Positions 16,450-24,638 of a stretch of DNA of 64,000 nucleotides are shown one piece after another. The stretch covers positions 4,802 through 68,801 of the forward strand of contig SXYT01000076.1 in the NCBI GenBank assembly GCA_005788205.1. Reading direction: 5' to 3'. Positions within the stretch are counted from its first letter, which is position 1, and the number at the start of each line of letters is the position of its first letter. Below the pieces are notes generated by a model that was given only the letters and a program-made list of their open reading frames with translations, searched no databases and had not been told where the DNA came from. The translations under genes and the position numbers were made by a program. Source of the DNA: Actinomycetota bacterium (GTDB taxonomy: Bacteria > Actinomycetota > Acidimicrobiia > Acidimicrobiales > Ilumatobacteraceae).

Positions 16450-16956
16450 ATGTCGTTCTTCCGCCGAGCCATGGACTATCTGGGACTGAGCGGCGACGAG
16501 GCGTACGACGACTACGACATGTCGATGGAGTACGAGCGCCCGCGCCCCTCGCGCGGCGTGCCGCCCGTCGAGCAGGAGTACTCCGCCGAGGTGCAGCGTC
16601 CGGCCCCGCGTCCGCGCATCGACGACACCGGAGCGACCCGCCGCCCCGACGACTCGGGTCTGCAGGTGCGTCCGATCGGTGCGCCCCGCTCGACTCCCAC
16701 CGTGCGCCCCGTCGCCGCTGGCGCAGAGACGGTGAGTGTGCGCCCGCGCAACTTCAACGGCGTGAAGGAGATCGCCGACTCCTTCCGCGAGGGCTACCCG
16801 GTCATCATCAACCTGGAGGACTGTGAGCCCGGCATGTCACGGCGGATCATCGACTTCGCGAGCGGTCTCTGCTACGGCCTCGGCGGCACCGTGGAGAAGG
16901 TCGGCACCGGCGTGTTCCTGCTGAAGCAGCACGGCGTGGACAACGACCGTCACTGA
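16450..16956 (+). CDS. sepF: Cell division protein SepF
   Basis: SepF anchors FtsZ to the membrane in bacteria without FtsA. The 168-residue protein starts with an amphipathic membrane-targeting helix (MSFFRRAMDYLGL). A disordered linker rich in Pro, Arg and Asp covers about residues 20-95. The globular domain (VSVRPRNFNGVKEIADSF, EGYPVIINLEDCE, RRIIDFASGLCYGLGG) binds the FtsZ C-terminal peptide. ATG 16450 matches the amphipathic helix start; the frame extends upstream only as an overlap with yggS. Confidence 0.96.
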   Translation: MSFFRRAMDYLGLSGDEAYDDYDMSMEYERPRPSRGVPPVEQEYSAEVQRPAPRPRIDDTGATRRPDDSGLQVRPIGAPRSTPTVRPVAAGAETVSVRPRNFNGVKEIADSFREGYPVIINLEDCEPGMSRRIIDFASGLCYGLGGTVEKVGTGVFLLKQHGVDNDRH

Positions 16957-16963
16957 GGGCCGC

Positions 16964-17209
16964 ATGGACATTCTCTGCCAGATCGCGTACCTCTACTCGG
17001 TCGTCATCATCCTGCGTGCGATCTCGTCGTTCTTCCCGATCTCGCCCGGCAGCCCGTTCGCGCCAGTGGTGAGCTTCCTCTACAGGGCCACGGAGCCCGT
17101 GTTCGCACCCATCCGGCGCGTGATGCCCGCCACCGGGCCGTTCGACTTCACACCCCTCGTGGTGTTGCTGGCGCTGCAGATACTCGTGCCGCTCCTGCTC
17201 GGGTGCTGA
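16964..17209 (+). CDS. YggT family membrane protein
   Basis: This 81-residue protein has two membrane helices (about residues 5-24 and 62-80) around a loop with RVMPATGPFDFTPLVVLL, the typical YggT pattern. In Streptomyces the neighbouring YggT protein (SepH/SepG region) is linked to division and FtsZ placement, but no activity is established. It sits seven bases after sepF and ends the division cluster. The divIVA gene that normally follows is absent. Confidence 0.9.
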   Translation: MDILCQIAYLYSVVIILRAISSFFPISPGSPFAPVVSFLYRATEPVFAPIRRVMPATGPFDFTPLVVLLALQILVPLLLGC

Positions 17210-17224
17210 GCCAGCGCCAACCCC

Positions 17225-17230
17225 TAGCCT
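17225..17230 (+). promoter_or_regulatory. -10 element TAGCCT for a leaderless ileS transcript
   Basis: TAGCCT ends six bases before the ileS GTG, and no ribosome-binding site is visible in the 27-base gap. Confidence 0.6.
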
Positions 17231-17236
17231 TGACGC

Positions 17237-20200
17237 GTGCCCTACCCCCAGGTTGACCCGCAACCGAGCTTCCCGGCGATGGAAGCGCAGGTCCTTGCCC
17301 GGTGGGCGGCCGACGGCACGTTCGAGAGGTCGGTGGCGGCGCGCGGCGCGGGCGAGGGCGGGGCCAATGAGTTCGTCTTCTACGACGGCCCGCCCTTCGC
17401 TAACGGCCTGCCGCACTACGGGCACATCCTGACCGGCTTCGTGAAGGACGCCGTGCCCCGCTACCAGACGATGAAGGGCCGCCGGGTCGAGCGCCGTTTC
17501 GGCTGGGACTGCCACGGCCTGCCGGCCGAGGTGGAGGCAGAGAAGGAGCTCGGCGTCTCCGGGCACCCCGGCATCACCGCGTTCGGCATCGACAAATTCA
17601 ACGACGCGTGCCGCACGAGCGTGCTGCGCTACACGGACGAGTGGCGCCGGTACGTGACCAGGCAGGCACGCTGGGTCGACTTCGACAACGACTACAAGAC
17701 GCTCGACGCGCCGTACATGGAGAGCGTGATGTGGGCGTTCAAGACGCTCCACGACAAGGGCCTGGTGTACGAGGGTTTCCGGGTGCTGGCGTACTGCTGG
17801 CGCTGCGAGACGCCGCTCTCGAACACCGAGACGCGCATGGACGACGTCTACCGCGACCGCCAGGACCCCGCACTCACGGTGTGGTTCGAGCTCGAGTCGG
17901 GCGAGCGGATCCTCGCGTGGACGACGACACCGTGGACGCTCCCGTCGAACCTCGCGCTCGCCGTCGGGCCCGATGTCGACTATGCCGTGGTGCGCCACAC
18001 GGACGGCCACACCTACGTGCTCGCCGAGGCGCAGCTGGGTTCCTACGAGAAGGAGCTTGACGGTGCGGAGAGGGTCGGGACCCTGAAGGGTTCCGAGCTG
18101 GCCGGACGTTCGTACCGGCCGATGTTCCACTTCTTCGCCGGCACGGAGAACGCCTTCCGCATCCTCGCGGCGGACTTCGTGACCACCGAGGACGGCACCG
18201 GGGTGGTGCACATGGCCCCCGGGTTCGGCGAGGACGACCAGATCGCGTGCAACGCGGCAGGCATACCGACCGTCTGCCCCATGGACGAGCACGGCAGGTA
18301 CACCCCCGAGGTCGAGCCGTGGGCAGGACGCCACGTGTTCGAGGCGAACCCCGAGATCATCCGCTCGCTGAAGGAGAGGGGCATCGTGGTGCGCCACGAC
18401 TCCTACAACCACAGCTACCCGCACTGCTGGCGCTGTGCCGAGCCGCTCGTCTACCGCGCGGTCTCGTCCTGGTTCGTCAGGGTGACCGCATTCCGTGACC
18501 GGATGGTGGAGCTGAACGAGCAGATCACGTGGGCGCCGGAGCACATCAAGGAGGGCAGCTTCGGGAAGTGGATCTCGAATGCCCGCGACTGGGCGATCAG
18601 CCGCAACCGGTTCTGGGGCTCCCCGATCCCGGTGTGGAAGAGCGACGACCCGGCCCACCCGCGCATCGACGTGTACGGCAGCTACGAGGAGATCGCCCGT
18701 GATTTCGGTGTCGATGTCGTCGACCTGCACAGGCCGTTCGTGGATGACCTCGTGCGCCCGAACCCCGACGACCCCACGGGGAAGTCGATGATGCGCCGCG
18801 TGCCCGAGGTGCTCGACTGCTGGTTCGAGAGCGGCTCGATGCCGTTCGCGCAGGTGCACTACCCGTTCGAGAACCGCGAGTGGTTCGAGAACCACTACCC
18901 GGGCGATTTCATCGTCGAGTACATCAACCAGACCCGCGGCTGGTTCTACACGATGCACGTCCTCGCCACGGCCCTCTTCGACCGGCCCGCCTTCTCGTCG
19001 TGCGTCAGCCACGGCATCGTCCTCGGCGACGACGGCGCGAAGATGTCGAAGAGCCTCCGCAACTATCCCGACCCGATGAAGATGTTCGACATCCACGGTG
19101 CCGATGCGATGCGCTGGTACCTGATGTCCTCGCCGATCCTGCGCGGCGGCGACTTCTCCGTGACAGAGACGGGCATCCGTGACACCGTGCGCCAGGTGCT
19201 GCTGCCCGTGTGGAACTCCTGGTACTTCCTCTCCCTCTATGCGAATGCCGCCGGCACGACGGGACGCGTGCGCACGGACCAGGCGAACGTGCTCGACCGC
19301 TACGTGCTCGCCAAGTTGCGGGCCGTGGTGGAGTCGGCAGGCGCCAGCTACGACACCTACGACCTCTTCGGGGCCTGCCAGTCCCTGCGCTCCTTCCTCG
19401 ACGTGCTCACGAACTGGTACATCCGGCGCAGCCGTGACCGGTTCTGGGCGGGCGATCAGGACGCCGTCGACACCCTGCACACGGTTCTCGACGTCCTTTC
19501 CAAGGTGGCCGCGCCGTTGCTCCCGCTGCTTGCCGATGAGGTCCACCGTGGCCTCCACGGAGACGCCGCCGACAGCGTGCATCTCGCGGACTGGCCCGAC
19601 ATGTCCTCGTTTCCGGTGGACGCGGCGCTTGTGACGGCAATGGACCTGGTGCGGGATGCATGTTCGTCGGCACTCTCCGTCCGCAAGGCCCATGCGCGCC
19701 GCGTGCGCCTGCCGTTGCTGACGCTCACGGTCGCCTCGCCCGGTGCCGGAGGACTGGAACCGTTCCTGGACATCCTGCGTGACGAGGTGAACGTTCGTGA
19801 GGTCGTTCTCACGGGCGACGTCGCCTCGGTCGCCTCCCATGAACTGCAGGTGGTCCCGGCGGTGCTCGGTCCCCGTCTCGGTGGCCGGACCCAGCAGGTC
19901 ATCAAGGCAGTCAAGGCCGGCGAGTGGCGCCGCGACGGTGACACGATCCAGGTTGCGGGCGAGGTGCTCCAGCCCGGTGAATACACCCTGCGCATGGTCA
20001 CAGCGCCGGACACCGCGAGCGCCACACTTCCCGGGGGTGCTGGTGTCGTCGTTCTCGACGTCAACGTGACTCCCGAACTCGAGGCCGAGGGCGTGGCCCG
20101 TGACCTCATCCGCGCCGTCCAGCAGGCCCGTCGGGATGCCGGGCTCCATGTCTCGGACAGGATCAGGCTGACCCTCGGTGCAGACATGGGTGTGCGTGCC

Positions 20201-20353
20201 CAGGTTGAACCCCATCAGTCCCTTGTTGCCGCAGAGACGCTTGCTCTCGATGTCATCTGGGATGACGCAGCCCCTCGCGACACCGAACTGGAGGGAGCCT
20301 CGGTGCACGTGTCCGTCACGAGGATGACGCCCGCCGAGCCACCCCGCCAATAA
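17237..20353 (+). CDS. ileS: Isoleucine-tRNA ligase
   Basis: IleRS charges tRNA-Ile and edits misactivated valine. The 1038-residue protein has the HIGH-type motif in GLPHYGHILTGFVKD, a CP1 editing domain (TTPWTLPSNLALAVGPDVDY), the KMSKS loop DGAKMSKSLRNYPDP, and an anticodon-binding C-terminus. RRFGWDCHGLPAEVE resembles the eukaryote-like (type 2) IleRS branch, which often resists mupirocin; resistance here is inferred, not shown. GTG 17237 is chosen because it begins the conserved N-terminal YPQVDPQPSFP stretch. No T-box leader is seen. Confidence 0.98.
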   Translation: MPYPQVDPQPSFPAMEAQVLARWAADGTFERSVAARGAGEGGANEFVFYDGPPFANGLPHYGHILTGFVKDAVPRYQTMKGRRVERRFGWDCHGLPAEVEAEKELGVSGHPGITAFGIDKFNDACRTSVLRYTDEWRRYVTRQARWVDFDNDYKTLDAPYMESVMWAFKTLHDKGLVYEGFRVLAYCWRCETPLSNTETRMDDVYRDRQDPALTVWFELESGERILAWTTTPWTLPSNLALAVGPDVDYAVVRHTDGHTYVLAEAQLGSYEKELDGAERVGTLKGSELAGRSYRPMFHFFAGTENAFRILAADFVTTEDGTGVVHMAPGFGEDDQIACNAAGIPTVCPMDEHGRYTPEVEPWAGRHVFEANPEIIRSLKERGIVVRHDSYNHSYPHCWRCAEPLVYRAVSSWFVRVTAFRDRMVELNEQITWAPEHIKEGSFGKWISNARDWAISRNRFWGSPIPVWKSDDPAHPRIDVYGSYEEIARDFGVDVVDLHRPFVDDLVRPNPDDPTGKSMMRRVPEVLDCWFESGSMPFAQVHYPFENREWFENHYPGDFIVEYINQTRGWFYTMHVLATALFDRPAFSSCVSHGIVLGDDGAKMSKSLRNYPDPMKMFDIHGADAMRWYLMSSPILRGGDFSVTETGIRDTVRQVLLPVWNSWYFLSLYANAAGTTGRVRTDQANVLDRYVLAKLRAVVESAGASYDTYDLFGACQSLRSFLDVLTNWYIRRSRDRFWAGDQDAVDTLHTVLDVLSKVAAPLLPLLADEVHRGLHGDAADSVHLADWPDMSSFPVDAALVTAMDLVRDACSSALSVRKAHARRVRLPLLTLTVASPGAGGLEPFLDILRDEVNVREVVLTGDVASVASHELQVVPAVLGPRLGGRTQQVIKAVKAGEWRRDGDTIQVAGEVLQPGEYTLRMVTAPDTASATLPGGAGVVVLDVNVTPELEAEGVARDLIRAVQQARRDAGLHVSDRIRLTLGADMGVRAQVEPHQSLVAAETLALDVIWDDAAPRDTELEGASVHVSVTRMTPAEPPRQ

Positions 20354-20386
20354 TCTGACCGAATCGTTCCGCAAGAAAGTACGTCC

Positions 20387-21493
20387 ATGACAGCAAAAAA
20401 GAAGACACCGGCCAAGAAGGCCCCCGCAAAGAAGAAGCCTGCAGCCAAAAGAAAGCCTGCGGCGAAGAAGCCCGCGCTGAAGAAGCCTGCTGCGAAGAAG
20501 AAGCCTGCTGCGAAGAAGAAGCCCGCGCCGAAGAAGCCTGCGCCGAAGAAGAAGCCTGCTGCGAAAAAGGCCCCCGCAAAGAAGAAGCCTGCCGCGAAGA
20601 AGAAGCCAGTCGGCAAGCAACTGTCGCCAGCCCAGAAAGCAGCCGCCAAGAAGGCCGCCCAGCGCGCCGCTGCCGCCGCCAAGAAGGAAAATGAGCGTGC
20701 TCGTCTCAGCGCGAAGAAGGCAGCAGACCTGAAAAAGAAAGAAGAGGCGGCAAAAAAGGCGGCGAAGAAGAAGGCCGAGGCAGAGCGCAAGGCCGTCCAA
20801 CGAGCGCGACAGCAGGAAAAGGCCGATCGGGAACGGGAGAAAAAGAGGGTCGCCAAGGAGAACCAGAAGCAGCGCGAGCGGCTGGCCAAGGAAAAGGCCG
20901 CCCTGAAGAAGGCCCAGGATGCCGAGCGGGCCCGCGCCAAGGCCGAGAAGGACGCCGCCGCCGCGAAGGCCAAGGCCGAGAAGGACGCCGCCGCCGCGAA
21001 GGCCAAGGCCGAGAAGCAGGCGGCCGCAGAGGCTGCTGCGAGGGCGAAGGCAAAACTCCCGCCACCGAAGCCGCCGATCGTGAAGGGCCCCTCACGGGAT
21101 GGCGTCACCTCCACCCGGGAGTTCAACCTGGAGTTTCTCTTCGCCCAGCGCGAGCTGCTCCTCGCCAAGCGCGCCCAGTTGAGCGGCCAGGCCACGCGTC
21201 TCGAGAACGAGGCCAATGCGCTGATTGAGGATGCCGAGATGGGTGACGTTCAGTTCGACGAGGAGGGCGGAGAGGGTGACACTCTCGTCGTGGAGCGCGA
21301 ACAGGACCTCGTCCTGTCGGCGTCGGCCCGCTATTCGATCGAGGAGATTGACGTCGCGCTCGAGCGGATGAAGACAGGCGAGTATGGCTACTCGGTCATC
21401 TCGGGCCTGCCCATCCCGAAGGAGCGCCTGAGGGCGATGCCTGAGGCCACCCAGCTCGTCACGGAACTCGCAGGCGGGTTCGGCCGCCGGTAG
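20387..21493 (+). CDS. Lysine/alanine-rich histone-H1-like protein with a cysteine-free DksA/TraR-like C-terminus
   Basis: This 368-residue protein has two parts. Residues 1-80 are Lys-Ala-Pro repeats like histone H1 tails, followed to about 230 by a charged, helical Lys/Ala/Glu/Arg region. The last ~110 residues match the DksA/TraR fold: a helical hairpin (FLFAQRELLLAKRAQL) and an end EIDVALERMKTGEYGY. IPKERLRAMPEA follows, as in the family's zinc-finger end. The zinc cysteines are missing: SVIS stands where CxxC is expected. From memory, Streptomyces has a similar gene at the same place between ileS and lspA. It may bind DNA or RNA polymerase. TAATCT (20351-20356), overlapping the ileS stop, may be its promoter. 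Confidence 0.8.
   Translation: MTAKKKTPAKKAPAKKKPAAKRKPAAKKPALKKPAAKKKPAAKKKPAPKKPAPKKKPAAKKAPAKKKPAAKKKPVGKQLSPAQKAAAKKAAQRAAAAAKKENERARLSAKKAADLKKKEEAAKKAAKKKAEAERKAVQRARQQEKADREREKKRVAKENQKQRERLAKEKAALKKAQDAERARAKAEKDAAAAKAKAEKDAAAAKAKAEKQAAAEAAARAKAKLPPPKPPIVKGPSRDGVTSTREFNLEFLFAQRELLLAKRAQLSGQATRLENEANALIEDAEMGDVQFDEEGGEGDTLVVEREQDLVLSASARYSIEEIDVALERMKTGEYGYSVISGLPIPKERLRAMPEATQLVTELAGGFGRR
20390..20613 (+). repeat. Low-complexity coding repeat (AAKKKP-type units)
   Basis: The sequence is built of near-identical units such as AAGAAGAAGCCTGCTGCG, encoding Lys-Lys-Pro-Ala-Ala. It is an in-frame coding repeat prone to copy-number change, not a CRISPR or mobile element. Confidence 0.85.
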
Positions 21494-21504
21494 GCGGGCA
21501 GCAC

Positions 21505-22011
21505 ATGGTGGGGGCGAGGCGGTGTCTGCTGCCGGCAGGCGTCGCCGTCGTGGCGCTTGACCAGGCCACGAAGACCTGGGCCGTCAACGCCCTTGACGAC
21601 GGCAGGACCATCCACGTCATCTGGACACTGCAGTTCGAACTCGGTTTCAACAGTGGCATGGCATTCTCCCGGGCCACGGGGCTCGGGCCGCTCATCGGCA
21701 TCGTCGCGACACTTGCGATCGTGTTCATCATCGCCTCGTTGCGCAAGGCGGACAGCCTGGTGTCGGCGCTCGGGTTGGTGCTCGTGGCGGCTGGTGCAGC
21801 GGGCAATGTGGTCGACCGTTTGTTCCGCGGTGATGCCTGGTTGCGTGGTTCTGTCGTCGATTTCATCGACCTCCAGTGGTGGCCCGTCTTCAACGTCGCG
21901 GACTCGGCAATCACTGTCGGTGGCGTCCTCGTGATCCTCGGCGCCCTGCGCGACCGTGACGACGACGTGCCGACCGGGGCTGTGCAGCACACCGGTGGTG
22001 ACGCCGCATGA
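21505..22011 (+). CDS. lspA: Lipoprotein signal peptidase LspA (signal peptidase II)
   Basis: LspA cleaves lipoprotein signal peptides before the lipid-modified cysteine. The 168-residue protein has four membrane helices. The catalytic aspartates lie in GAAGNVVDRLFRG and FNVADSAITVGG. The conserved N-terminal DQATKTWAV and the NSGMAFS segment (NxGxAF motif) are present. A likely client, the DUF3048 lipoprotein, is encoded at 45561. It overlaps rluD by four bases. Confidence 0.96.
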   Translation: MVGARRCLLPAGVAVVALDQATKTWAVNALDDGRTIHVIWTLQFELGFNSGMAFSRATGLGPLIGIVATLAIVFIIASLRKADSLVSALGLVLVAAGAAGNVVDRLFRGDAWLRGSVVDFIDLQWWPVFNVADSAITVGGVLVILGALRDRDDDVPTGAVQHTGGDAA

Positions 22012-22940
22012 TCGTCGAGGAGTTGATCCCTGCAGCCCTCGACGGCGAGCGTCTCGACCGGATTGTCGCACTGATTGCCGACATCTCCCGTTCCGAGGCG
22101 AGACAGTTGATCGAGGCCGGCGGAGCGAGCGTGGACGGTGCACCCTCGCCGAGCGGCAAGGTTCGGCTCACGGAGGGCCAGACAGTCAGTGTCGATCTCT
22201 CCCGCATCCCCGAGGAGCAGTTCCCGCGCGCGGACGGATCGATCGAAGTCCCCGTGGTGCACGAGGACGCGGACGTGATCGTCGTCAACAAGCAGGTCGG
22301 TCTCGTCGTGCACCCGGCGGCAGGGCACGGCACGGGCACGCTCGTCAACGGGCTCCTCGCCCGATACCCCGAGATCTCGACCGTCGGCCAGCCACTTCGT
22401 CCCGGCATCGTCCATCGCCTCGACGCCGGCACGAGCGGTCTGATGGTCGTCGCCCGCACGCAGGTCGCATACGATTCGCTCGTTGCTGCGATGTCGGACC
22501 ACTCCGTCAGCCGCGAGTACCTGGCTCTCACGTGGGGCCACTTCGACTCGATCTCCGGAGTCATTGATGCAAACATCGGGCGTGACCCCCGTGACCCGAT
22601 GAAGATGACCGTGGTTCGGGACGGGAAGTGGGCGCGAACCCACTTCGAGGTGGTCGATGTGTTCGTCGGCCCCGCTGACCTTTCGCTCGTGCGGTGCAGG
22701 CTGGAGACCGGGCGGACCCACCAGATCAGGGTCCATCTCGCTGCCGTCGGCCATGCCGTGGTGGGTGACGCGACATACGGCGGGGCGCGGTCCTCCCTCC
22801 GCGCGTCGCGCCCCCTCCTGCATGCAGCCCGACTTGGTTTCGTGCACCCGGTCAGTGGGGCAGAGATGGAGTTCGAGGCACCGGTACCCGCGGACATGGC
22901 GACGATCGTGTCGTCATGCGAGCGCACGGCGGGGGACTGA
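22008..22940 (+). CDS. rluD: Ribosomal large subunit pseudouridine synthase, RluD family
   Basis: This enzyme converts uridines to pseudouridine in 23S rRNA. Of 310 residues, the N-terminal S4 RNA-binding domain (GERLDRIVALI, RSEARQLIEAGGASVDG) precedes the RluA-type catalytic domain. The catalytic Asp is in GIVHRLDAGTSGLMVVA; LETGRTHQIRVHLAAVGHAVVGD-type residues (seen as ETGRTHQIRVHLAAVG) form the second motif. The exact target (U1911/1915/1917 in E. coli) is inferred from the family. It ends three bases from the convergent Rrf2 gene. Confidence 0.93.
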   Translation: MIVEELIPAALDGERLDRIVALIADISRSEARQLIEAGGASVDGAPSPSGKVRLTEGQTVSVDLSRIPEEQFPRADGSIEVPVVHEDADVIVVNKQVGLVVHPAAGHGTGTLVNGLLARYPEISTVGQPLRPGIVHRLDAGTSGLMVVARTQVAYDSLVAAMSDHSVSREYLALTWGHFDSISGVIDANIGRDPRDPMKMTVVRDGKWARTHFEVVDVFVGPADLSLVRCRLETGRTHQIRVHLAAVGHAVVGDATYGGARSSLRASRPLLHAARLGFVHPVSGAEMEFEAPVPADMATIVSSCERTAGD

Positions 22941-22943
22941 GGG

Positions 22944-23405
22944 TCAGTGTCCGTGGTGGTGGAAGGTCGCGCTCGGCCACTCGCCCGCGCCGGTCGCAGC
23001 TCTCGCGATCGCCTCGAGGGTGTAGGTGTCGAGGTGTTCGCGCATGTGCTGGCCGGCGATGTCCCAGATGGCGAGGAGGACACACTGTCCCTCGTGGTCA
23101 CACGCTCCGTCCTGGTGGGGCTGGCCGAAGTCACCCACGGTGATGGGTCCGTCCACGGCCGAGATGATGTCCGACAACTTGATGTCCGCCGGATTTTTCG
23201 CGAGCACATAACCGCCGCCCACGCCGCGCTTCGATCGCACCAGGCCGGCTCCCTTCAGCGCAAGGAGGATCTGCTCCAGGTACGGCTGGGGCAGGCCGGT
23301 CCGCTCTGCGATGTCGCGCACGGAAGTGGGTGCGCCGGATCCCGCATGAAGCGAGAGCGACAGAAGTGCCCGACACGCATAATCACCCCTGGTGGACACT
23401 CGCAC
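22944..23405 (-). CDS. Rrf2 family transcriptional regulator (possible Fe-S or redox sensor)
   Basis: This 153-residue protein has the Rrf2 winged-helix domain: VSTRGDYACRALLSL, a recognition helix around RTGLPQPYLEQIL, and the wing SKRGVGGGYVLAK. Two cysteines, C102 and C108 (CDHEGQC), match two of the three Fe-S ligands of IscR/NsrR; the third position is Trp114. GTG at 23405 is the start because it gives the usual VRVSTRGDY N-terminus. It also lies six bases after TACGAT on this strand, so the mRNA is probably leaderless. The longer frame to 23480 would run into the divergent gene. The target is unknown; no isc/suf genes are nearby. Confidence 0.9.
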   Translation of the reverse strand: MRVSTRGDYACRALLSLSLHAGSGAPTSVRDIAERTGLPQPYLEQILLALKGAGLVRSKRGVGGGYVLAKNPADIKLSDIISAVDGPITVGDFGQPHQDGACDHEGQCVLLAIWDIAGQHMREHLDTYTLEAIARAATGAGEWPSATFHHHGH

Positions 23406-23411
23406 GGACTC

Positions 23412-23417
23412 ATCGTA
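23412..23417 (-). promoter_or_regulatory. -10 element TACGAT for the Rrf2 gene
   Basis: On the - strand TACGAT ends six bases before the GTG start. Its TA step overlaps TAGGTG (23416-23421) on the + strand, seven bases before the GTG at 23429 of the divergent gene, so the two promoters may be back to back. Confidence 0.55.
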
Positions 23418-23434
23418 GGTGCTGGACTGTGACC

Positions 23435-24541
23435 ATGAGTCAACCAACTCCCGTGCTGCCCCGGTACGGGGCAGGCTCACTGGCCGACATCATCCCCGTG
23501 CTGTGCAGCCCGGAGGGTGCCGTGGAACGTCCCGATTGGATGCCTCCTGTGCTCGCCTCCGCCGAGCGGGTCGTGCTCCTCGTCATCGACGGGCTCGGCT
23601 GGAACCAGCTCCGGGAGCGCATTGACACGGCCCCCACGCTCGCAGCAATGGCGGGAGGCCCCATCACCTCTGTCGCCCCGTCCACCACCGCCACCGCTCT
23701 CACATCAATCACCACGGGCCTCACTCCCGGTGAGCACGGTCTGATCGGCTACCGGATGGACATGGGCGGCACGGTGATGAACACGCTGCGTTGGGCCGAT
23801 GAGACCGGTGACCTGCGCAGGCGGTTCCCGCCCGGCCAGGTCCAGGCGTGCCCGCCGTTTCTCGGGCTCTCCGTGCCCGTGCTCAGCAAGGCCGAACTGG
23901 AGGGGACGGGTTTCACCGAGGCGCACCTGGCCGGTGTGAAGCCGATGGGTTGGCGCGCATCGAGCAGTATCGCGGTCACGGTGAGACGTGCGCTCGATGC
24001 GGGGGAGCCGTTCGTCTATGCGTACTACGACGGTGTCGACAAGATCGCCCACGAACGCGGCTTCGGCGAGTACTACGACGCAGAGCTGGCATCTGCCGAC
24101 CGTCTCGTGCTGTCGGTGGCCGAGAGGCTCCCCCCGGGCACCGCACTCGTGGTCACTGCCGACCACGGCCAGGTTCACGTGGGCCAGAACACCATCGTTC
24201 TTGCCCCTGAGGTCATGGCGCGGGTGCACCACCAGTCGGGCGAGGGCCGGTTCCGTTGGCTCCACGCCCAGCGTGGCAGGGAGGATGACCTTCTCGCCGA
24301 GTGCGCGAGGTATGCAGACATCGCCTGGGTGGTGAACCGCGAGCAGGTGATCGAGGAGAACTGGTTCGGGCCAAGGGTCTCGACCGAGTCCCGCCGCAGG
24401 ATGGGCGACGTGGCGCTCGTGCCGCACGCCCCGGTGAGCTTCGAGGACCCTGCTGACGGCGGGGCATTCGAGTTGGTCTGCCGTCACGGCTCGTTGACGG
24501 CTGACGAAATGCTCGTGCCGTTCGTCGCGTTGATCGCCTGA
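23435..24541 (+). CDS. Alkaline phosphatase superfamily phosphodiesterase / nucleotide pyrophosphatase
   Basis: This 368-residue protein belongs to the type I phosphodiesterase/nucleotide pyrophosphatase group. VVLLVIDGLGWNQL carries the first metal-binding Asp. The expected nucleophile region is SVAPSTTATALTSITTG, with a Thr or Ser as nucleophile, and VVTADHGQVHVG holds the later Asp-His metal pair. Two-metal hydrolysis of phosphodiesters is likely, but the substrate is unknown. No signal peptide is evident, so it is probably cytoplasmic. ATG 23435 is used; GTG 23429, two codons earlier, suits the TAGGTG element better and may be the real leaderless start. Confidence 0.85.
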   Translation: MSQPTPVLPRYGAGSLADIIPVLCSPEGAVERPDWMPPVLASAERVVLLVIDGLGWNQLRERIDTAPTLAAMAGGPITSVAPSTTATALTSITTGLTPGEHGLIGYRMDMGGTVMNTLRWADETGDLRRRFPPGQVQACPPFLGLSVPVLSKAELEGTGFTEAHLAGVKPMGWRASSSIAVTVRRALDAGEPFVYAYYDGVDKIAHERGFGEYYDAELASADRLVLSVAERLPPGTALVVTADHGQVHVGQNTIVLAPEVMARVHHQSGEGRFRWLHAQRGREDDLLAECARYADIAWVVNREQVIEENWFGPRVSTESRRRMGDVALVPHAPVSFEDPADGGAFELVCRHGSLTADEMLVPFVALIA

Positions 24542-24625
24542 CCGGGCATTCCGGTCCCTGTGGCACAGCCCCGGCAGGCGGGCAGTGGCTGGCAACGGCG
24601 AAGTGGCACGGGTCCATACCGATGG

Positions 24626-24631
24626 CAGACT
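24626..24631 (+). promoter_or_regulatory. Candidate -10 element CAGACT for bpa
   Basis: CAGACT ends seven bases before the GTG at 24639. It lacks the first consensus T, but the same hexamer occurs upstream of lemA. Confidence 0.35.
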
Positions 24632-24638
24632 CTGTGGC

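Noticed and set aside
20390..20613. Possible tandem repeat array or CRISPR-like element
   Set aside because: The units are short, in frame and encode Lys-Pro-Ala runs; there are no spacers of constant length.
16847..20800. 1317-codon open frame on the - strand opposite ileS
   Set aside because: It is a high-GC shadow of ileS with no recognisable protein motif. The + strand product is a full, conserved IleRS.
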